Source: Picosynechococcus sp. PCC 7002 (GTDB taxonomy: Bacteria; Cyanobacteriota; Cyanobacteriia; Cyanobacteriales; MRBY01). From it: a stretch of DNA of 64,000 bases. Every line of letters begins with the position of its first letter. Positions within the stretch are counted from its first letter, which is position 1. The stretch is taken from positions 930,001 to 994,000 of the forward strand of contig NZ_CAWLFA010000001.1 of assembly GCF_963860125.1 (NCBI RefSeq), written 5' to 3'. Made by a program: the position numbers and the translations under genes. Below, in pieces: positions 9,151 to 17,160 of this stretch. The notes below the pieces were generated by a model. The model searched no databases. It saw only the letters and a list, made by a program, of their open reading frames with translations, and was not told the origin of the DNA.

Positions 9151-10277
9151 AGGGTCAAACGCAACAGTGAAAAATCGTCTTCGAGGTGATTTTGGTGCAG
9201 GCGATCGCCAATGCTTTTGACCAGAGGCTGGAGAGAAGTGCCTTGGAACCGCTGTAGAAAGTTCAAAAACAGATTCCATTGCTGCTTGTGGTTTAGGGCC
9301 GCCGTATTTTCATAGACCCCATCACTAAACAGATACAAGCGGGAATTAAACGGCAGATAAAGGCTATGTTCTTCGTAGATGCTAAGGTCTGGTGGTAACA
9401 TCCCGATGGGGAACCCCTGGGCTTTTAATAATTGCGGCGGTTCACCAGTATTGGGTTTCACCAGAACCGCCGGGGGATGGCCCGCACAGGCATAGGTAAC
9501 AATCCGGTCATCCACGTCATAAATCCCATACCACATAGTGAAGTATTGCCCTTGCTGTTCGAGAAATTGGCAAGTGCGGTTGAGGTGATTCAGAACAGCC
9601 TGGGGGCTGCGGTAGTCAAGACCTTTAGTTTTGTTGCGCGATCGCAATAGATTCAAAATGCTAATGGAAGGAAGTGCGGCTTTGAGGCCATGGCCCGACA
9701 CATCCAAAAGATAAAACACCAGCTCCTGGGGACTGAGCCAAAAATAATCAAAGCCATCGCCCCCCAATTGGGAAGACGGAATAAAGCAGCTATCGATCTG
9801 TAAGTGATCTTGATAGAGGGGGTCTGGTAAAAGCGATTTAACGTATTGGGCCGCCTCGGTCAGTTCCGACTCTAAAGCGCGTTTCTGGGCAGTCAAATCC
9901 TGGGTGAGACGACAGATTCGCAGGCCAGATCTAACCCTGGCTTCTAGTTCGTGGCTGCTAATGGGCTTACAGAGAAAATCATCGGCTCCCGCATCTAAAC
10001 CCATCACCTTATCTTCGACGGCATCTAGGGCACTCAACAAAATAAAAAAGGTAGTCGAGAGATCGGGGTGTTGTTTCACTGCTTGACAGACTTCAATGCC
10101 ATTCATTTCCGGCATCATCCAATCGGAGATGATGAGATCGGGCCGGGTGGCGATCGCCAAGTCCAATCCCGTTTTGCCATCACTCGCAGTGGTGACTTGA
10201 TAACCCTTACGTTTGAGGGTTCGTTCCAAGAGAACCCGCATCGCAAGGTCATCATCAATGACAAGAATCTGAGGCAT
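9147..10277 (-). CDS. Response regulator with C-terminal PP2C-type (SpoIIE/RsbU) phosphatase
   Basis: A 376-residue output protein. Receiver domain 1-120 with acidic residues IDDD, phospho-acceptor Asp in LIISDWMMPEMNG and Lys in LCKPIS; a coiled linker (125-160); then a SpoIIE-like PP2C domain (about 170-376) with metal-site signatures GGDGFDYF, LLDVSGHGLKAA, YACAGHPPAVL and LFSDGVYEN. Such proteins dephosphorylate anti-anti-sigma (STAS) factors in partner-switching systems. The gene divergently faces, across 49 bp, an ORF that starts with an RsbW/SpoIIAB-like ATPase domain, which suggests one regulatory unit. No STAS gene is in the window. Function by family is firm; the partner is inferred. 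Confidence 0.9.
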   Translation of the reverse strand: MPQILVIDDDLAMRVLLERTLKRKGYQVTTASDGKTGLDLAIATRPDLIISDWMMPEMNGIEVCQAVKQHPDLSTTFFILLSALDAVEDKVMGLDAGADDFLCKPISSHELEARVRSGLRICRLTQDLTAQKRALESELTEAAQYVKSLLPDPLYQDHLQIDSCFIPSSQLGGDGFDYFWLSPQELVFYLLDVSGHGLKAALPSISILNLLRSRNKTKGLDYRSPQAVLNHLNRTCQFLEQQGQYFTMWYGIYDVDDRIVTYACAGHPPAVLVKPNTGEPPQLLKAQGFPIGMLPPDLSIYEEHSLYLPFNSRLYLFSDGVYENTAALNHKQQWNLFLNFLQRFQGTSLQPLVKSIGDRLHQNHLEDDFSLLRLTL

Positions 10278-10326
10278 TACTTAAGCTAAACTACCAAGGG
10301 AGACTATCCCTTTTTATGGCTGTACT

Positions 10327-11604
10327 TTGGCTATCTTAGACCAATTTCAATTCCAAATTCCCAGTGATACGGCTCAGTTAGACCAAGTCCTCCAGCACTG
10401 TGAGGCTTTTCAACTGCGTCATCACCTGGCCAGCCAAGATTGGCTCCAGTGCAAAATCGTGATCGCTGAGGGATTTACCAATGCCGTTCGCCATGCCCAC
10501 GGTGAAGATCTCAAGCAGTACCAGATCACCGTCGAACTCTGCCTCAGTCACCACAGCTTAGAAATTCGCATTTGGGACCATAGCCCCACTGTCTTTGATT
10601 TAGAGCAATATTACGCCACCCAACAACACCAACAAACCACCCTAGAAGATGCGGGGGGGCGTGGCATGATGATTTTGCAGAAAGTGGCCAACCACCTCAC
10701 CTATCGCCGTGATCCCCAGCGACAACAGAATTATTTACATATCGTTAAACATCTAATGCCCCGTTTATCTTCCCATTTCATCACCGTTGATCAATTGGGC
10801 GATCGCCTAGCTGATCCCAACCTTGTCATTGTCGATTGTCGCTTTCGGCTCAATGATCCGACTTGGGGGGAAACGCAATACCAACAAGGCCATATTCCTG
10901 GGGCCTATTACCTGCATCTGGATCGAGACCTCTCCGGCCCTGTGCAACAACATGGGGGGCGTCATCCTTTGCCTGACCCAGAAGCTTTTGTTTCGTTACT
11001 TTCTCGCCTCGGCATTGAGCGCAATCACACCGAAGTGATTATCTACGACGATTTTCACTGTGCTTTTGGGGCGCGGTTTTGGTGGTTGCTCAAATACTAT
11101 GGCCACGACAAAGCCCGCTTGTTAGATGGCGGGTTTCCGGCCTGGCAGACTGCCCAAGCGCCGATCGCCACTGATATTCCTGGGTTTAAACCCGGCCAAT
11201 TTGAGCCAAATCCCCAACCTCAATTGGTGGTTAATCGCCAGGACTTGTTAATCGCGACGGACAATCAACGACTGGTGATTGATGCCCGGGATGGCGATCG
11301 CTATTTGGGAAAAATTGAACCCATCGATCCAATTGCTGGCCATATTCCTGGGGCGCTCAATGTCCCCTGGAAACAAGTTACCGATGCCCAAGGGTTTGCC
11401 CAACCGCCGGAAGTGCAACAAAGCCTCTGGGAAAACCTATCCCCTGATCAAGAGATCATGCTGTATTGTGGCTCCGGGGTCACGGCCTGCGTCAATTGGC
11501 TGTCTTTGGAGCTGACGGGCCACCATAATTTGAAACTGTACCCTGGGGGCTGGAGTGATTGGTGTTCCTACGTAGCCCCCTTATTCGACGCAAAGTCTCC
11601 TTAG
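10327..11604 (+). CDS. Fusion of anti-sigma-factor-kinase-like ATPase domain with tandem rhodanese (sulfurtransferase)
   Basis: One uninterrupted 425-residue frame with two unrelated parts. Residues 1-140 are a HATPase_c_2 domain of the RsbW/SpoIIAB type: N box AEGFTNAVRHAH, a D-containing box IWDHSP and GGRGMMIL. Residues 145-425 are a two-domain rhodanese; the second domain carries the active-site loop CGSGVTAC, the loop type of 3-mercaptopyruvate sulfurtransferase, while the first has no Cys at the equivalent loop. No ATG precedes the ATPase part; TTG 10327 matches the expected N-terminus but lacks a clear Shine-Dalgarno. An internal ATG (10756) at the domain junction could give a separate rhodanese. 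Divergent from a PP2C phosphatase gene, which fits the kinase half. Confidence 0.82.
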   Translation: MAILDQFQFQIPSDTAQLDQVLQHCEAFQLRHHLASQDWLQCKIVIAEGFTNAVRHAHGEDLKQYQITVELCLSHHSLEIRIWDHSPTVFDLEQYYATQQHQQTTLEDAGGRGMMILQKVANHLTYRRDPQRQQNYLHIVKHLMPRLSSHFITVDQLGDRLADPNLVIVDCRFRLNDPTWGETQYQQGHIPGAYYLHLDRDLSGPVQQHGGRHPLPDPEAFVSLLSRLGIERNHTEVIIYDDFHCAFGARFWWLLKYYGHDKARLLDGGFPAWQTAQAPIATDIPGFKPGQFEPNPQPQLVVNRQDLLIATDNQRLVIDARDGDRYLGKIEPIDPIAGHIPGALNVPWKQVTDAQGFAQPPEVQQSLWENLSPDQEIMLYCGSGVTACVNWLSLELTGHHNLKLYPGGWSDWCSYVAPLFDAKSP

Positions 11605-11624
11605 GAAATTTCAGGCAATATTTA

Positions 11625-12320
11625 TTACCGAAGGCGAACCGCTTCCAACAAACGGGAATAGTAAAAACGGGTACTGGTCATTTCGGTGCGGGCGATCGCA
11701 AAACCATTATCAATTAAGATTTGGCGGATATCCTGTTCCTTGTGTTGGTAGGCGCGGGTGGTTTTGCTGGGGCCAGGGAAGAATTCACCAATTTTCTTGA
11801 GGATCGTCAACCAAAACGTTTTCGGCGCAAAGCTCAAGATCAAGCGATCTTCGCTGAGGGATGCCAAGTGGGCAATCATTTTTGCCGCATCCTCGGTGGG
11901 GTAGTGGATCAGCACATCCAAGCAAATCACCGTATTGTATTTGCCGCTGATGCTTTCGAGATCTTTGGTTTCAAACTTCAGATTAGGGGTGTTGCCAAAG
12001 ATTTTTGCGGCCCGTTCCTGGGCTTCACCGACCATTTTTTCAGAAATATCGCTGGCATAGATTGAGCGGGCACCGGCCTCCATGAGGGGAATACTGAGGC
12101 TACCGACCCCACAGCCAGCATCACAAATGCTTCTGAGGTTGAGATTTTGATCGGCCTTAAGCCAAGCCACCACCTTATCAATGGTCTGTTGGTGCCCGAC
12201 GCGGATATCAGCCTGGACTTTGTTGACATCCCCGTCACCATAAATGCGTCGCCAACGGTCAAAGCCCTTGGCATTGAAATAATCTTTGACGATGGTTTTG
12301 TCATTGAGGGAGGAGGTCAT
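11625..12320 (-). CDS. chlM: Magnesium-protoporphyrin IX O-methyltransferase
   Basis: Transfers a methyl group from SAM to the C13 propionate of Mg-protoporphyrin IX, the step after Mg chelatase in chlorophyll synthesis. The 231-residue length and the sequence pattern match ChlM: YFNAKGFDRWRRIYGD near residue 14, SAM motif CDAGCGVGSLSIPL near 65, and the C-terminal TRFYYSRLLEAVR. It may be transcribed behind the CYTH-domain gene, 70 bp upstream on the same strand. It converges with the ATPase-rhodanese fusion with a 20-bp gap. Confidence 0.95.
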   Translation of the reverse strand: MTSSLNDKTIVKDYFNAKGFDRWRRIYGDGDVNKVQADIRVGHQQTIDKVVAWLKADQNLNLRSICDAGCGVGSLSIPLMEAGARSIYASDISEKMVGEAQERAAKIFGNTPNLKFETKDLESISGKYNTVICLDVLIHYPTEDAAKMIAHLASLSEDRLILSFAPKTFWLTILKKIGEFFPGPSKTTRAYQHKEQDIRQILIDNGFAIARTEMTSTRFYYSRLLEAVRLR

Positions 12321-12390
12321 GGCGCTTTGGATTCAAAAAAAATTAAAGGATTTTGTTATCGATCCAATAATGTAGCAGCTTTGGGAAACC

Positions 12391-12876
12391 CTAGGGTGAT
12401 TGTTCTGTGGGGGACCATTGACAGTAGGGATAGCTAACGAGGTTGGCGTTGTAATAGCGGGGCTCGTGGCTCACTTCAGGGCCAATCCAATTGGGTTTTG
12501 GGAAAGGTTGATCAGCATCTGTGAGTTCAATTTCTGCCAGGATTAAGCCTTGGTTCTCACCGAGAAATTCATCGACTTCCCAGAGGAAATTATCGAGGGG
12601 AATGCGGTAGCGGATTTTTTCGATCTGGGGGCGATCGCCAAGATGTTCTAGCATTTCTAGGGCTTCGATCAAGGGAATTGGGTATTCAAATTCCAAGCGC
12701 CCAATCCCCTCGGTTTTACCTTTAATGGTCAAAAAAGCCTGCTCCCCGGCAATGCGCACCCGAACCGTTTTTTCGGGCGTCCGTTGGAGATAGCCTTGGC
12801 GATAGGGAATCCCTGGGGCCAGATCCCGCCAGCGATCGCCGATGACGAGAAATTTCCGTTCAATTTCTTGGGGCAT
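12391..12876 (-). CDS. CYTH-domain protein (triphosphate tunnel metalloenzyme)
   Basis: A 161-residue protein starting with the diagnostic EIERKFLV motif and having alternating charged strands (VRVRIAGE, LTIKGKTEG, LEFEYPIP, AEIELTDA) that line the tunnel in CYTH enzymes. Bacterial members of this short type hydrolyse inorganic triphosphate or other triphosphates with divalent metal; adenylate cyclase activity is less likely at this length. It lies upstream of chlM on the same strand and is divergent from the ABC ATPase gene (82 bp). Family call is firm, substrate not known. Confidence 0.88.
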   Translation of the reverse strand: MPQEIERKFLVIGDRWRDLAPGIPYRQGYLQRTPEKTVRVRIAGEQAFLTIKGKTEGIGRLEFEYPIPLIEALEMLEHLGDRPQIEKIRYRIPLDNFLWEVDEFLGENQGLILAEIELTDADQPFPKPNWIGPEVSHEPRYYNANLVSYPYCQWSPTEQSP

Positions 12877-12958
12877 AGCGTGAAAACCTCCACAGCGGCA
12901 GACCCCAAAGATTGTGGCCTAGAATGAAGATCAACTGTGCGATCGCCAACAAAAATCA

Positions 12959-13672
12959 ATGATCGAAATTCATAATCTCTCCAAGATTTACGGCCAAGGG
13001 GACACCCAAATCTATGCCCTCAAACAGGTAGAACTCAGCATCCAAGCGGGGGAATATTGCGCCATTATGGGGGCGTCAGGTTCCGGCAAATCAACCCTGA
13101 TGAACATCATTGGTTGCCTCGATCAGCCCACCAGTGGCGATTATTTCCTCGATGGCCAAAATGTCGCCACCCTCAGCGATCGCCAACTGGCCACCATTCG
13201 GAATCGCAATATTGGTTTTGTTTTCCAGCAATTTCATCTCTTGCCCCAGATGAGTGCCCTTGAAAATGTGATTTTGCCGATGGTTTATGGCAATGTTCCT
13301 CCCAACGAACGGCGAGACCGGGCCGTCGCCGCTCTAACCAAAGTCGGTTTGGGCAGTCGTCTCTATAATCGTCCCAACCAACTCTCTGGGGGACAACAAC
13401 AACGGGTGGCGATCGCCAGGGCGATTGTAAATAAACCCTTACTACTGCTGGCGGACGAACCCACCGGGGCTTTAGATTCCCGAACTACCCAAGAAATCTT
13501 AGCGTTATTTCAGACCCTCCACGACGACGGCATGAGCGTGGTGATGGTTACCCACGAAACGGAAGTGGCCCGGCAAACCAAGCGGATTATCTGGCTCCGG
13601 GATGGCAGTATTACCCACCCAAACCTCAGTCCTGCGGAAATGATCCAAGTGGCCTTAGCCCCAAGCCCCTAA
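12959..13672 (+). CDS. ABC transporter ATP-binding protein, MacB/LolD/DevA type
   Basis: A 237-residue ATPase subunit with Walker A GASGSGKST (residues 38-46), Q loop GFVFQQFHLLP, signature LSGGQQQRVAIARA, Walker B LLLADEPTGALD and the H-loop VMVTHE. The pattern is that of the MacB/LolD/DevA group, which powers export or release of lipids, peptides or glycolipids rather than nutrient uptake. No permease or membrane-fusion gene is next to it, so the partner is unknown. A possible 33-residue ORF follows after 18 bp. Confidence 0.9.
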   Translation: MIEIHNLSKIYGQGDTQIYALKQVELSIQAGEYCAIMGASGSGKSTLMNIIGCLDQPTSGDYFLDGQNVATLSDRQLATIRNRNIGFVFQQFHLLPQMSALENVILPMVYGNVPPNERRDRAVAALTKVGLGSRLYNRPNQLSGGQQQRVAIARAIVNKPLLLLADEPTGALDSRTTQEILALFQTLHDDGMSVVMVTHETEVARQTKRIIWLRDGSITHPNLSPAEMIQVALAPSP

Positions 13673-13690
13673 GAATCCTACGGGAGTGGT

Positions 13691-13792
13691 ATGCAATTTG
13701 GCGATCGCCATGGTTCAATTCAGATACACTTGGGACAAGACTTTGGGGAACCCTATCCCACCACCATGATTCCTTGGGGACAAGTCCATTAA
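13691..13792 (+). CDS. Possible 33-residue small protein
   Basis: An ATG at 13691 preceded by GGGAG at suitable spacing opens a frame of 33 codons ending at TAA (13790-13792). The predicted peptide begins MQFGDRHGSIQIHLGQD and ends TTMIPWGQVH; it includes a HIP1 octamer in frame. It lies 18 bp behind the ABC ATPase gene and could be cotranscribed. I know no family for it, and its length allows a chance ORF. The ribosome binding site and non-repetitive composition are the only support. Confidence 0.35.
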   Translation: MQFGDRHGSIQIHLGQDFGEPYPTTMIPWGQVH

Positions 13793-13910
13793 AAAAACGA
13801 TAAAATTCGCAAATTTTGTCAAAGTCGGCCAAATCCCTTGTTACACTGCAGAGCAAAACCCCATTGCCTCTCCTGTTTCCCTTTCGCGTCCCGTCTACAT
13901 CAGCACAACT

Positions 13911-14966
13911 ATGAGCAACTTTAACTTCCCCTCGCCAGAGCCCACGCCCCCCGAGACCGAAGCGAACCTCAATCAGTCTCCGCCCCAGGCCCCCGAGACC
14001 GAAGCGACCAGTGCCGTAGATCCGGGTCATTCTGAAAAACAACAACCAGAGTCTGCGAGTCCTAGCCCGACGATTCCGAAACCGAATCCCAACGCCGATG
14101 GCTATGTCATTGCCCACAAACTGAGGCAGCACAACCGCGAACTGGTTAAAACCGTTGTTCAACTCGAAGAAGCCTTGGCCGAATCCCAAGAAAAACTCCA
14201 GGCACACATTATCCGTTCCCGCAGCGCCGACAGCCTCATTACCCAGCAGAGTGACGAACTGAATACGAGCCAGCAACAGCTTAGTCAGTTGGGGCAAGAA
14301 CTCGAACAAGCCAAACAAAATGCCCGCCAATACCAAGAGATGCTCGCAGAACTAGAATACAAATTCCAAACTAGCCAAACTCAGTTGGCGAAAATCGAAC
14401 GCGAATGTGCCCTCCTCCAGGAAGCCTATAACGAACAGCAGCAAAAACTATTCGCCGCCGAACAGGAAATTAAGGATCTCCAGGTGCGACTCCAGCGGCA
14501 ACAACGCTACACCTTACAGTACAAATCAGCCCTAGATGAATGCGCGGATATTCCCGTCGAAAACGATTTGGCGACCGGGAAAGCCTCCATGCCCAAGGCG
14601 TCGAATATTCAACCCTGGTCTGAGCCGGAAACAGCGGCAACCGAGCCAACAATGCCGGCGATCGCCAAAGCAGATCCGAATACCGAAGCTGACCTGGATC
14701 GTCAGTTAGCGGCCCTCGAAGAAGAAATTGAAGAAATGGAAGAATCCGCCGGGGCCGCTTCAATCCTAAAGCCCACCATGAGCCTAAAAGCCGCCCTACG
14801 GATTACCCCCCCGGTGACCAAACGACGGGTCAGTGCGCCCATGGGCACCCCGGCCAAAGCAGAAACCAACCACAACTGGCCAGCGCCGACCCTCAACAGT
14901 CCCCGGAGCCAGAAGCGGCCGATGTCTGCGGCAGTGGTGGATTTACCAGCCTTTTTACGGAACTAA
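13911..14966 (+). CDS. Coiled-coil protein, function unknown
   Basis: A 351-residue soluble protein, not recognised. Residues 1-60 are Pro/Glu/Thr/Ser-rich and probably disordered; 60-205 (from DGYVIAHKLRQHNRELVKTVVQLEEAL onward) form a long coiled coil rich in Gln, Glu and Leu; 205-351 are again low-complexity with an acidic helix (LEEEIEEMEES) and a basic, Pro-rich tail ending DLPAFLRN. No signal peptide or membrane segment. The architecture suggests a scaffold or cytoskeleton-like protein, but no function can be stated. It begins about 240 bp after the ABC ATPase gene and has no clear Shine-Dalgarno. Confidence 0.75.
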   Translation: MSNFNFPSPEPTPPETEANLNQSPPQAPETEATSAVDPGHSEKQQPESASPSPTIPKPNPNADGYVIAHKLRQHNRELVKTVVQLEEALAESQEKLQAHIIRSRSADSLITQQSDELNTSQQQLSQLGQELEQAKQNARQYQEMLAELEYKFQTSQTQLAKIERECALLQEAYNEQQQKLFAAEQEIKDLQVRLQRQQRYTLQYKSALDECADIPVENDLATGKASMPKASNIQPWSEPETAATEPTMPAIAKADPNTEADLDRQLAALEEEIEEMEESAGAASILKPTMSLKAALRITPPVTKRRVSAPMGTPAKAETNHNWPAPTLNSPRSQKRPMSAAVVDLPAFLRN

Positions 14967-15098
14967 TTGCTGTCCTAAATATTGGGTCTCCCTAAGACCC
15001 CGTTGGTGATTGACCCAGTGGCGATCGCCAATCTTTTTTTGTCACAATATTTAACAATAGAAGTTGCAAATTTTATCGACGTTTATTTTTAAGTGATT

Positions 15099-15542
15099 AT
15101 GCCTAGAACGTTACCTGCAAACCTCGAAAAGATCGTCAGTCGGTTTAAGCGAAAAACAGATCCCAAACAAAAATATCAGCAGCTTTTGTGGTACGCCAAC
15201 AAGCTCGAGCCCATGGCCGACAGTGAGAAAAACGCCAACAATAAAGTCCATGGTTGCGTTTCCCAGGTCTTTATCACAGCAGACTACGAAGCGGGCAAAG
15301 TGACTTACCACGGGGATTCTGACGCCCAGCTCGTGAAAGGATTGGTGGGCCTACTGATTACAGGTTTAAATGGTTTATCGCCCGCCGAGATCCTGGCGGT
15401 CACCCCAGACTTCATCGCAGAAACGGGATTGAATGTGAGTCTAACGCCGTCTAGGGCCAACGGTTTTTACAACATTTTTAAAATGATGCAAAAAAAAGCA
15501 AGGGGCTTTGAAGTGGGGTTAGAAGCGAGCTCCAACTCATAA
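15099..15542 (+). CDS. sufE: Cysteine desulfuration protein SufE
   Basis: Accepts persulfide sulfur from a SufS-type cysteine desulfurase and passes it to the SUF scaffold. The acceptor Cys is in VHGCVSQV near residue 50, with KYQQLLWYANKL before it as in SufE. 147 residues is typical. The frame also allows GTG at 15093; ATG 15099 gives MPRTLPANLEKIV, close to other SufE starts. A NifS/IscS-like desulfurase is encoded 7 kb away in the window, but not in the same unit. A short conserved-type hypothetical gene follows. Confidence 0.92.
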   Translation: MPRTLPANLEKIVSRFKRKTDPKQKYQQLLWYANKLEPMADSEKNANNKVHGCVSQVFITADYEAGKVTYHGDSDAQLVKGLVGLLITGLNGLSPAEILAVTPDFIAETGLNVSLTPSRANGFYNIFKMMQKKARGFEVGLEASSNS

Positions 15543-15609
15543 ATGAGAAAATTTTGATATCATTTACAACAAGTAATGTTGTTTGTTAAAAAAAGAAAAT
15601 TTAAATCCT

Positions 15610-15975
15610 ATGGCACTTTTTGGCTTATTTGGCGGCAAGAAAAAGAACGAAGCTCCTAAGAGTGATTACTTCCTCGACTTTGAAGAAGCCCAGACCCTTG
15701 GTGATACTGAATTGATGAAGAAATCCGTAACTATTAAGCGGACTTTCCCGAAACTTAAGGGTCAAGAGGGCGCGACCGTTGTCACCCAAGTCTCCTCGGA
15801 GATCGCCCGTAAACTGAACAAAAATCAACAAGCCACATCCCAGGCAACGGAAGCAACCAAGGCTTCTTCTGAAACCGCCAGCACTCCCATTACCCCGGCA
15901 GCACCTCGTCCTAACCTGAAGGTCGATAGCAGCATGGACATGTTCCGTAACATGGCGAAGAAAATGAATCGCTAA
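15610..15975 (+). CDS. Small cytoplasmic hypothetical protein
   Basis: A 121-residue protein with no family I can name. It starts MALFGLFGGKKKNEAP, has a short folded-looking region (YFLDFEEAQTLGDTELMKKS, then VTIKRTFPKL), an Ala/Thr/Ser-rich linker and a C-terminal helix with DMFRNMAKKMNR. The frame is open from TTG 15583, but ATG 15610 gives a cleaner N-terminus. No signal peptide. It lies 67 bp after sufE and is followed by a strong intrinsic terminator, so the two may form a short unit. Confidence 0.7.
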   Translation: MALFGLFGGKKKNEAPKSDYFLDFEEAQTLGDTELMKKSVTIKRTFPKLKGQEGATVVTQVSSEIARKLNKNQQATSQATEATKASSETASTPITPAAPRPNLKVDSSMDMFRNMAKKMNR

Positions 15976-16032
15976 AGGTTAAGAACTATTGCGATTTTCG
16001 ACGGTGATTTTCAGAATATTCACTAAAAAGCT

Positions 16033-16054
16033 GGGGGCTAACGCCCCCTTTTTT
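16033..16054 (+). terminator. Strong intrinsic terminator after the sufE-hypothetical unit
   Basis: A perfect 6-bp GC stem (GGGGGC / GCCCCC) with a TAAC loop is followed at once by a run of six T. It lies between convergent genes, 58 bp after the plus-strand stop codon. Confidence 0.9.
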
Positions 16055-16084
16055 ATGCCGATCAGTTAGATTTAAGGGTTCAAT

Positions 16085-17146
16085 TTAAGCGAGGGCCGCC
16101 ACAGAAACTTTCGCGGCGATCGCCTTAGCGATGGAGACCAGAGCCTTAGCCGAAGCAGATTCTGGTTGGGCGACCACAATCGGTGTACCAGTGTCGCCCC
16201 CTTCCCGGAGCGCAATTTCTAAGGGAATGCAGCCGAGGAGAGGCACATCCAATTCGTTCGCGGTTTTTTCGCCGCCCCCAGAGCCAAACAGGTCATATTG
16301 GCGATCTGGCAGATCCGGCGGGATAAAGTAGCTCATATTTTCAACAATTCCCAGCACATTCACTCCCATTTGCTGGAACATCTTAAGGCCCCGGCGCGAG
16401 TCTAGGAGAGAAACGGTTTGGGGAGTGGTGACAATGACAGCACCGGCCATGGGCACCGCCTGGGCCATCGTTAGTTGGGCATCACCCGTACCAGGGGGCA
16501 TATCAACAATGAGATAGTCCAGTTCGCCCCAGTTCACCTGGTAGAGAAACTGACGAATGATGCCGTTGAGCATCGGCCCTCGCCAAATCACTGGTTGGTC
16601 TGGGTCAATCAGGAACGCCATGGAAACGAGTTTGACCCCATGGTTAAATTCTGGCTGGAGAATATCTTGGCCGCCTGTTTTATCGACCTTAATCTCTACT
16701 TCGCCGATGCCCATCATGTTCGGCACATTTGGCCCGTAGATATCTGCATCCAAGAGGCCGACTTTTGCGCCAGTTTGGGCCAGGGCGATCGCCACATTCA
16801 CCGCAACGCTACTTTTACCAACGCCCCCTTTGCCGCTGGAGATGGCAATGATATTTTTGACGTTATCAATGCCCTGTTGGTTAGGCAGTGCTTTCTGTTG
16901 AGGCGTTTCGGCGGTGACTTCCACATCCACAGCGTTTACCCCAGGTAAAGGCAGCACAGCATTTTTGCACTCCTCGACGATAAATTCCTTGAGGGGACAA
17001 GCGGGCGTTGTAAGCACCAGGGTGAATTTCACCGTACCATTCTCCACAGAAACATTGCGGATCATATTGAGATCCACCAGGCTTTTTTGCAGCTCAGGAT
17101 CTTGAACGGGACGGAGGGCAGCCAGAATTGCTTGGGTATCAGCCAT
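16085..17146 (-). CDS. mrp: Mrp/ApbC-type iron-sulfur cluster carrier ATPase
   Basis: Cytoplasmic P-loop ATPase that carries or inserts Fe-S clusters. Residues 1-90 are the MIP18/DUF59-like domain; the ATPase follows with SGKGGVGKSSVAVN (about 105-118), LLDADIYGPN and VDMPPGTGDAQLT. The family's C-terminal CxxC pair is absent here: the segment after VENMSYFIP has no two-Cys motif, as I recall for other cyanobacterial Mrp and plant HCF101-like proteins. 353 residues. It is 14 bp downstream of crtR and on the same strand, so cotranscription is likely though the functions are unrelated. Confidence 0.93.
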   Translation of the reverse strand: MADTQAILAALRPVQDPELQKSLVDLNMIRNVSVENGTVKFTLVLTTPACPLKEFIVEECKNAVLPLPGVNAVDVEVTAETPQQKALPNQQGIDNVKNIIAISSGKGGVGKSSVAVNVAIALAQTGAKVGLLDADIYGPNVPNMMGIGEVEIKVDKTGGQDILQPEFNHGVKLVSMAFLIDPDQPVIWRGPMLNGIIRQFLYQVNWGELDYLIVDMPPGTGDAQLTMAQAVPMAGAVIVTTPQTVSLLDSRRGLKMFQQMGVNVLGIVENMSYFIPPDLPDRQYDLFGSGGGEKTANELDVPLLGCIPLEIALREGGDTGTPIVVAQPESASAKALVSIAKAIAAKVSVAALA

Positions 17147-17160
17147 AACTTCAGGAAAAT

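Noticed and set aside
13626..14336. Long minus-strand frame antisense to the coiled-coil gene
   Set aside because: It mirrors the repetitive coiled-coil codons, has no start signal, and its product is low-complexity Phe/Arg/Gly.
14984..15000. GGGTCT/AGACCC hairpin before sufE
   Set aside because: Stem is perfect but no T run follows; it may only be a transcript structure.
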